Shown piece by piece: positions 61,417 to 64,000 of a stretch of DNA of 64,000 bases. This stretch comes from Musa acuminata AAA Group (Eukaryota > Streptophyta > Magnoliopsida > Zingiberales > Musaceae), in the NCBI RefSeq assembly GCF_036884655.1, contig NC_088339.1:23579501-23643500 (forward strand). Direction: 5' to 3'. The notes under the pieces were generated by a model, which saw only the letters and a list, made by a program, of their open reading frames with translations, was not told the DNA's origin and made no database searches. The translations under genes and the position numbers were made by a program. Within the stretch, counting starts at the first letter, position 1; each line of letters starts with the position of its first letter.

Positions 61417-64000
61417 TTATACGAAAAACCTTTTAAGATTCTGCACGTTCCACGTCCTTGGCAGGGAGTGGCCTTGCATCATTGCAAACCGGTACGTGCC
61501 GATTCCGACGACGTCGACCACCCGATAAGATCCTTCCCAGTTGGGGGCGAGCTTGCCGCACGTTCGGGTCAGGTCGCTAACTTCAGCTTTGCGTAGGACT
61601 AGATCGCCCAACTTAATCGGTCGAGGGCGCACCTTCCGATTATAGATTATGGCGACGACTCTCTTGTAGGAGAGGGCTTTCAAGTGTGCATCAGCACGCC
61701 GCTCCTCGAGCGCATCAAGACCGACTCGGAGTCCTTCGGTTTCCTCGTAGTTTTCCGTCCGAGGGGTGGGGATAACCACCTCAAGCGGTAGGATGACCTC
61801 GATCCCGAATACGAGGCTGTAGGGGGATTCTCCAGTTGCGGTTTTGGGGGTGGTCCACAAGGACCACAAGATGCTAGGGAGCTCGTCCACCTAAGTCGAT
61901 CAGACCGTGGATGCTCTTCTTCTGAGCCCGTCCAGAATGGATTGGTTGGTTACCTCTGCTAGACCGTTCGTCTGGGGTAGGCTACCGAGCTGAACCTCAA
62001 CTGAATCCTATAGTTCGCACAAAATTCTTGGAACCGCCCGTTGGTGAACTGGGCCCCATTATCCGTGATGATGGTCTTGGGCAAGCCGAACCGAGTCACT
62101 ATATTTTTCTATACGAATTTCTCCACCTGACGTTCTGTGATTGTTGCTAGTGGCTCGGCTTCGACCCACTTGGTGAAGTAATCCACTCTCACGATGATGT
62201 ATCTCCGCTGCCCCGAGGCTAGCGGGAAAGGTTCGAGGAGGTCCAATCCCCACTGTACGAATGGCCATGCACAGTCGATGGGGGCAAGCGGAACCGTGGG
62301 CTGCCGGGGCATCCAGGCGCGCCTCTGGCATGAGCCACATCATTGTACGTAAGCTTTCGCGTCTCGGAACATGGTGGGCCAATAGTACCCTTGGCGAAGG
62401 ATCTTGTACGCTAAGGTTCGCCCACCGATGTGTTCTCCACAAATTCTTCCGTGGACCTCGGCCAGAACCGACCGAGCTTCTTCGGGTTCTAGGCACCGTA
62501 GGAGAGGATGCGAGAAAAACCTCTTATAGAGCCGTCCATTCATCTCGGAGTACCATGCCTGCATACGGCGCAGGTGCCGAGTCGCGGCCTCGTCGGCTGG
62601 AAGAATCTCGTCCCGCTTGAAGCGTAACATCTCCTGCACTCATGTAGTTTGCATGTCGGCCGAGGACACAGCCACGATCGTGATCGCGTGGAAAGGAAGC
62701 TCCTCGACCTCGGGCTGGGCTTCGGGATCCAACTTTGATGCCAGTTTAGCTAGTGCATCCGCTCACTTGTTCTCACTCCTCGGGACCCTAGATAATGTAA
62801 AGTGAGAGAAGTTAGCGATCAGGCTTTTTACCTCTGCCAGGTATTTTGACATGGTTGGGTCCCGGGCCTCGTATCCATCACTGAGGTGCTCGGCCACTAG
62901 CTGCGAATCGGTGAGGACATGTATGGCGTCTACCTGCATCTCAGTGGCCAATCTGAGTCCTACTAGGAGCGCCTCATATTCTGCCTCGTTGTTCATGGCT
63001 TGAAAGCCGAAGCGGAGGGAGCGTTCGAATGAACGTCCGTCAGGGGCTTCCAACACTAGCCCCGCGCCCGCGCCCTTCGAGCTGGCCGATCTATCCACGC
63101 ATAGGACCCATCCTTCTCTAGCTGTTCTGAATCCTCGTCCTCGAGTTGAGTCGGTTCTGAGATGAAGTCGGCTATCGATTGGGCTTTGATGGCGGTCCTT
63201 GATACATATTGTATGTCGAACTCGTCGAGCTCCACCGACCATTTGAGGAGGCGACCTGCAACGTCGAATTTAGACAAAACCTGTCGGAGCGGTCGGTCGG
63301 TAATTACCTCAATTGGATGGGCTTGGAAGTAGGGGCACAACTTTCGGGTCGTTAACACGAGCGCCAGTGCCAGTCTTTCAATCGGCTAGTATCACTCCTC
63401 GGGCCCGCTTAGGACATGGCTGATGTAGTAGACTGGTAGTTGCTCCCTGGAGGCTTCTTTGGTCAGGACGGAGCTAACCGCATGCTGGGAGGCAACTAGG
63501 TAGATATTGAGCGTCTCCTCGGAAGAGACCGAGGCAAGGCGGGGGAGGCTGGCCAGGTGTTGTTTTACGCATACGAGGGCTTCCTCGCATTCTGCCGTCC
63601 ATTAGAAGTTTTTCGGGTTTTTCAGGGCCCGGAAGAATGGGAGGCATCGATCACCCGATCGGGAAAGAAACCAAGATAAGGCGATGAGCCTCCCGTTCAG
63701 CCGTTGCAACTCCTTGATTGTCCGAGGGGCTTGCATACCGATGATGACCTTGACCTTCTCCGGGTTGGTGTCAATTCCTCTTTCATGTATGATGAATCCG
63801 AGGAATCTTCCCAAGCTGACGCCGAAAGCATATTTTGTCGGGTTGAGTCGCATATCGTATCTTCGCAATGTGGCAAACGTCTCGACCAAGTCGGTCAGGT
63901 GGGCCGCTGTCGTACGACTTTTTACGATCATGTTATCGACGTAGACCTCCATATTTTGCCCGATCTGCCGGGCGAACATCTTGTTTATGGTTCTCTGATA
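61417..64000 (-). pseudogene. pol polyprotein of Tat element, 5' part outside window, inactivated
   Basis: In element order: reverse transcriptase from 64,000 (MFARQIGQNMEVYVDNMIVK, LGFIIHERGIDTNPEKV), RT/RNase H connection (63,602-63,056, WSVELDEFDIQYV), and archaeal-type RNase H (about 63,130-62,763, MNNEAEYEALLVGL, VLTDSQLVAEHL). The integrase zinc-binding and core region follows (62,639-61,900, WYSEMNGRLYKRF, GLDLLEPFP, DYFTKWVEAEPLA). The C-terminal domain has PIKLGDLVLRK and PNWEGSYRV, ending at 61,417. In-frame stops lie at about 63,604, 63,394, 63,388, 62,342 and 62,111, with frame shifts besides. The RT motif is YVDN where active enzymes have YxDD. The copy is dead. Confidence 0.93.

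Larger units (their letters stand above)
57663..64000 (-). mobile_element. Ty3/gypsy LTR retrotransposon, Tat lineage (3' part)
   Basis: Element orientation is minus. From the window end leftwards come reverse transcriptase, RNase H, a second archaeal-type RNase H, integrase, an antisense ORF on the plus strand, tandem repeats, polypurine tract and 3' LTR. The pairing of an extra RNase H and an antisense ORF with a Transposase_28-like (putative gypsy type) domain is the mark of the Tat lineage (Ogre, Retand, Grande). Gag, protease, primer-binding site and 5' LTR lie beyond 64,000. Multiple stops in pol and the antisense ORF show it is inactive. Confidence 0.93.

Noticed and set aside
1..64000. 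CRISPR arrays, operons, bacterial promoters and rRNA genes
   Set aside because: None seen. The repeats present are plant microsatellites, short tandem arrays and retrotransposon sequence, and the genes are spliced eukaryotic genes.
1..64000. tRNA genes
   Set aside because: Reading by eye for the T-loop GGTTCRANNC box with a matching upstream A box gave no complete candidate. A covariance-model scan could still find one.
61417..64000. Endogenous pararetrovirus as the source of the RT/RNase H sequence
   Set aside because: An integrase with its C-terminal domain, an LTR, a polypurine tract and an antisense ORF identify a Ty3/gypsy Tat retrotransposon; pararetroviruses lack integrase and LTRs.

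Overview
This window is plant nuclear DNA. It has intron-rich genes with standard plant protein families, AT-rich introns, GC-rich first exons, many CT/GA, CAT and TA microsatellites, and a Tat-lineage Ty3/gypsy LTR retrotransposon. The gene contents and the GC contrast fit a monocot, perhaps a Zingiberales species such as banana; that taxonomic guess is weak and rests on impression only.

Layout: 1-720 is a short tandem-repeat tract with a TATA box (possible LTR debris). 1408-10095 (minus) is a 12-exon Enhancer-of-polycomb-like gene (EPL1, NuA4 acetyltransferase scaffold). 11466-23135 (minus) is a 22-exon endosomal Na+(K+)/H+ exchanger of the NHX5/NHX6 type. It carries two AT-AC U12 introns and probably a third, GT-AG, U12 intron. 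Divergently at 24215-30588 (plus) is a 14-exon mitochondrial 3-oxoacyl-ACP synthase with a GC-AG intron and a TIR-bearing insertion in intron 10. 32491-36192 (plus) is a 7-exon TBC RabGAP gene. 39216-40436 (minus) is a single-exon trihelix transcription factor. Divergent from it lies a decayed copy of the chloroplast Omp85 protein OEP80 (41089-44130). 46073-47670 (plus) is a two-exon WIP-type C2H2 zinc-finger gene. A broken A20/AN1 stress-associated-protein copy lies at 52635-53110. 55894-57546 (plus) is a four-exon plant protein I cannot name, with a possible PDZ-like segment. From 57663 to the window end is the 3' part of a minus-strand Tat element: 3' LTR, polypurine tract, 58-bp tandem repeats, an antisense ORF with its own TATA box, and a pol gene with stops and an altered reverse-transcriptase active site.

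The genes are ordinary nuclear housekeeping and regulatory genes and do not form a pathway or operon. Their only shared organisation is two head-to-head pairs (NHX/KAS; trihelix/OEP80 copy) and the tail of the uncharacterised gene lying 117 bp from the retrotransposon LTR. All coding models were joined by hand: exon phases were checked, every complete model gives a length divisible by three, and splice sites are canonical except where stated. I saw no novel multi-gene system. The most notable signals are the clustered minor-spliceosome introns in the exchanger gene, the antisense transcription unit inside the Tat element, and a previously unlabelled inverted-repeat element in the KAS gene.
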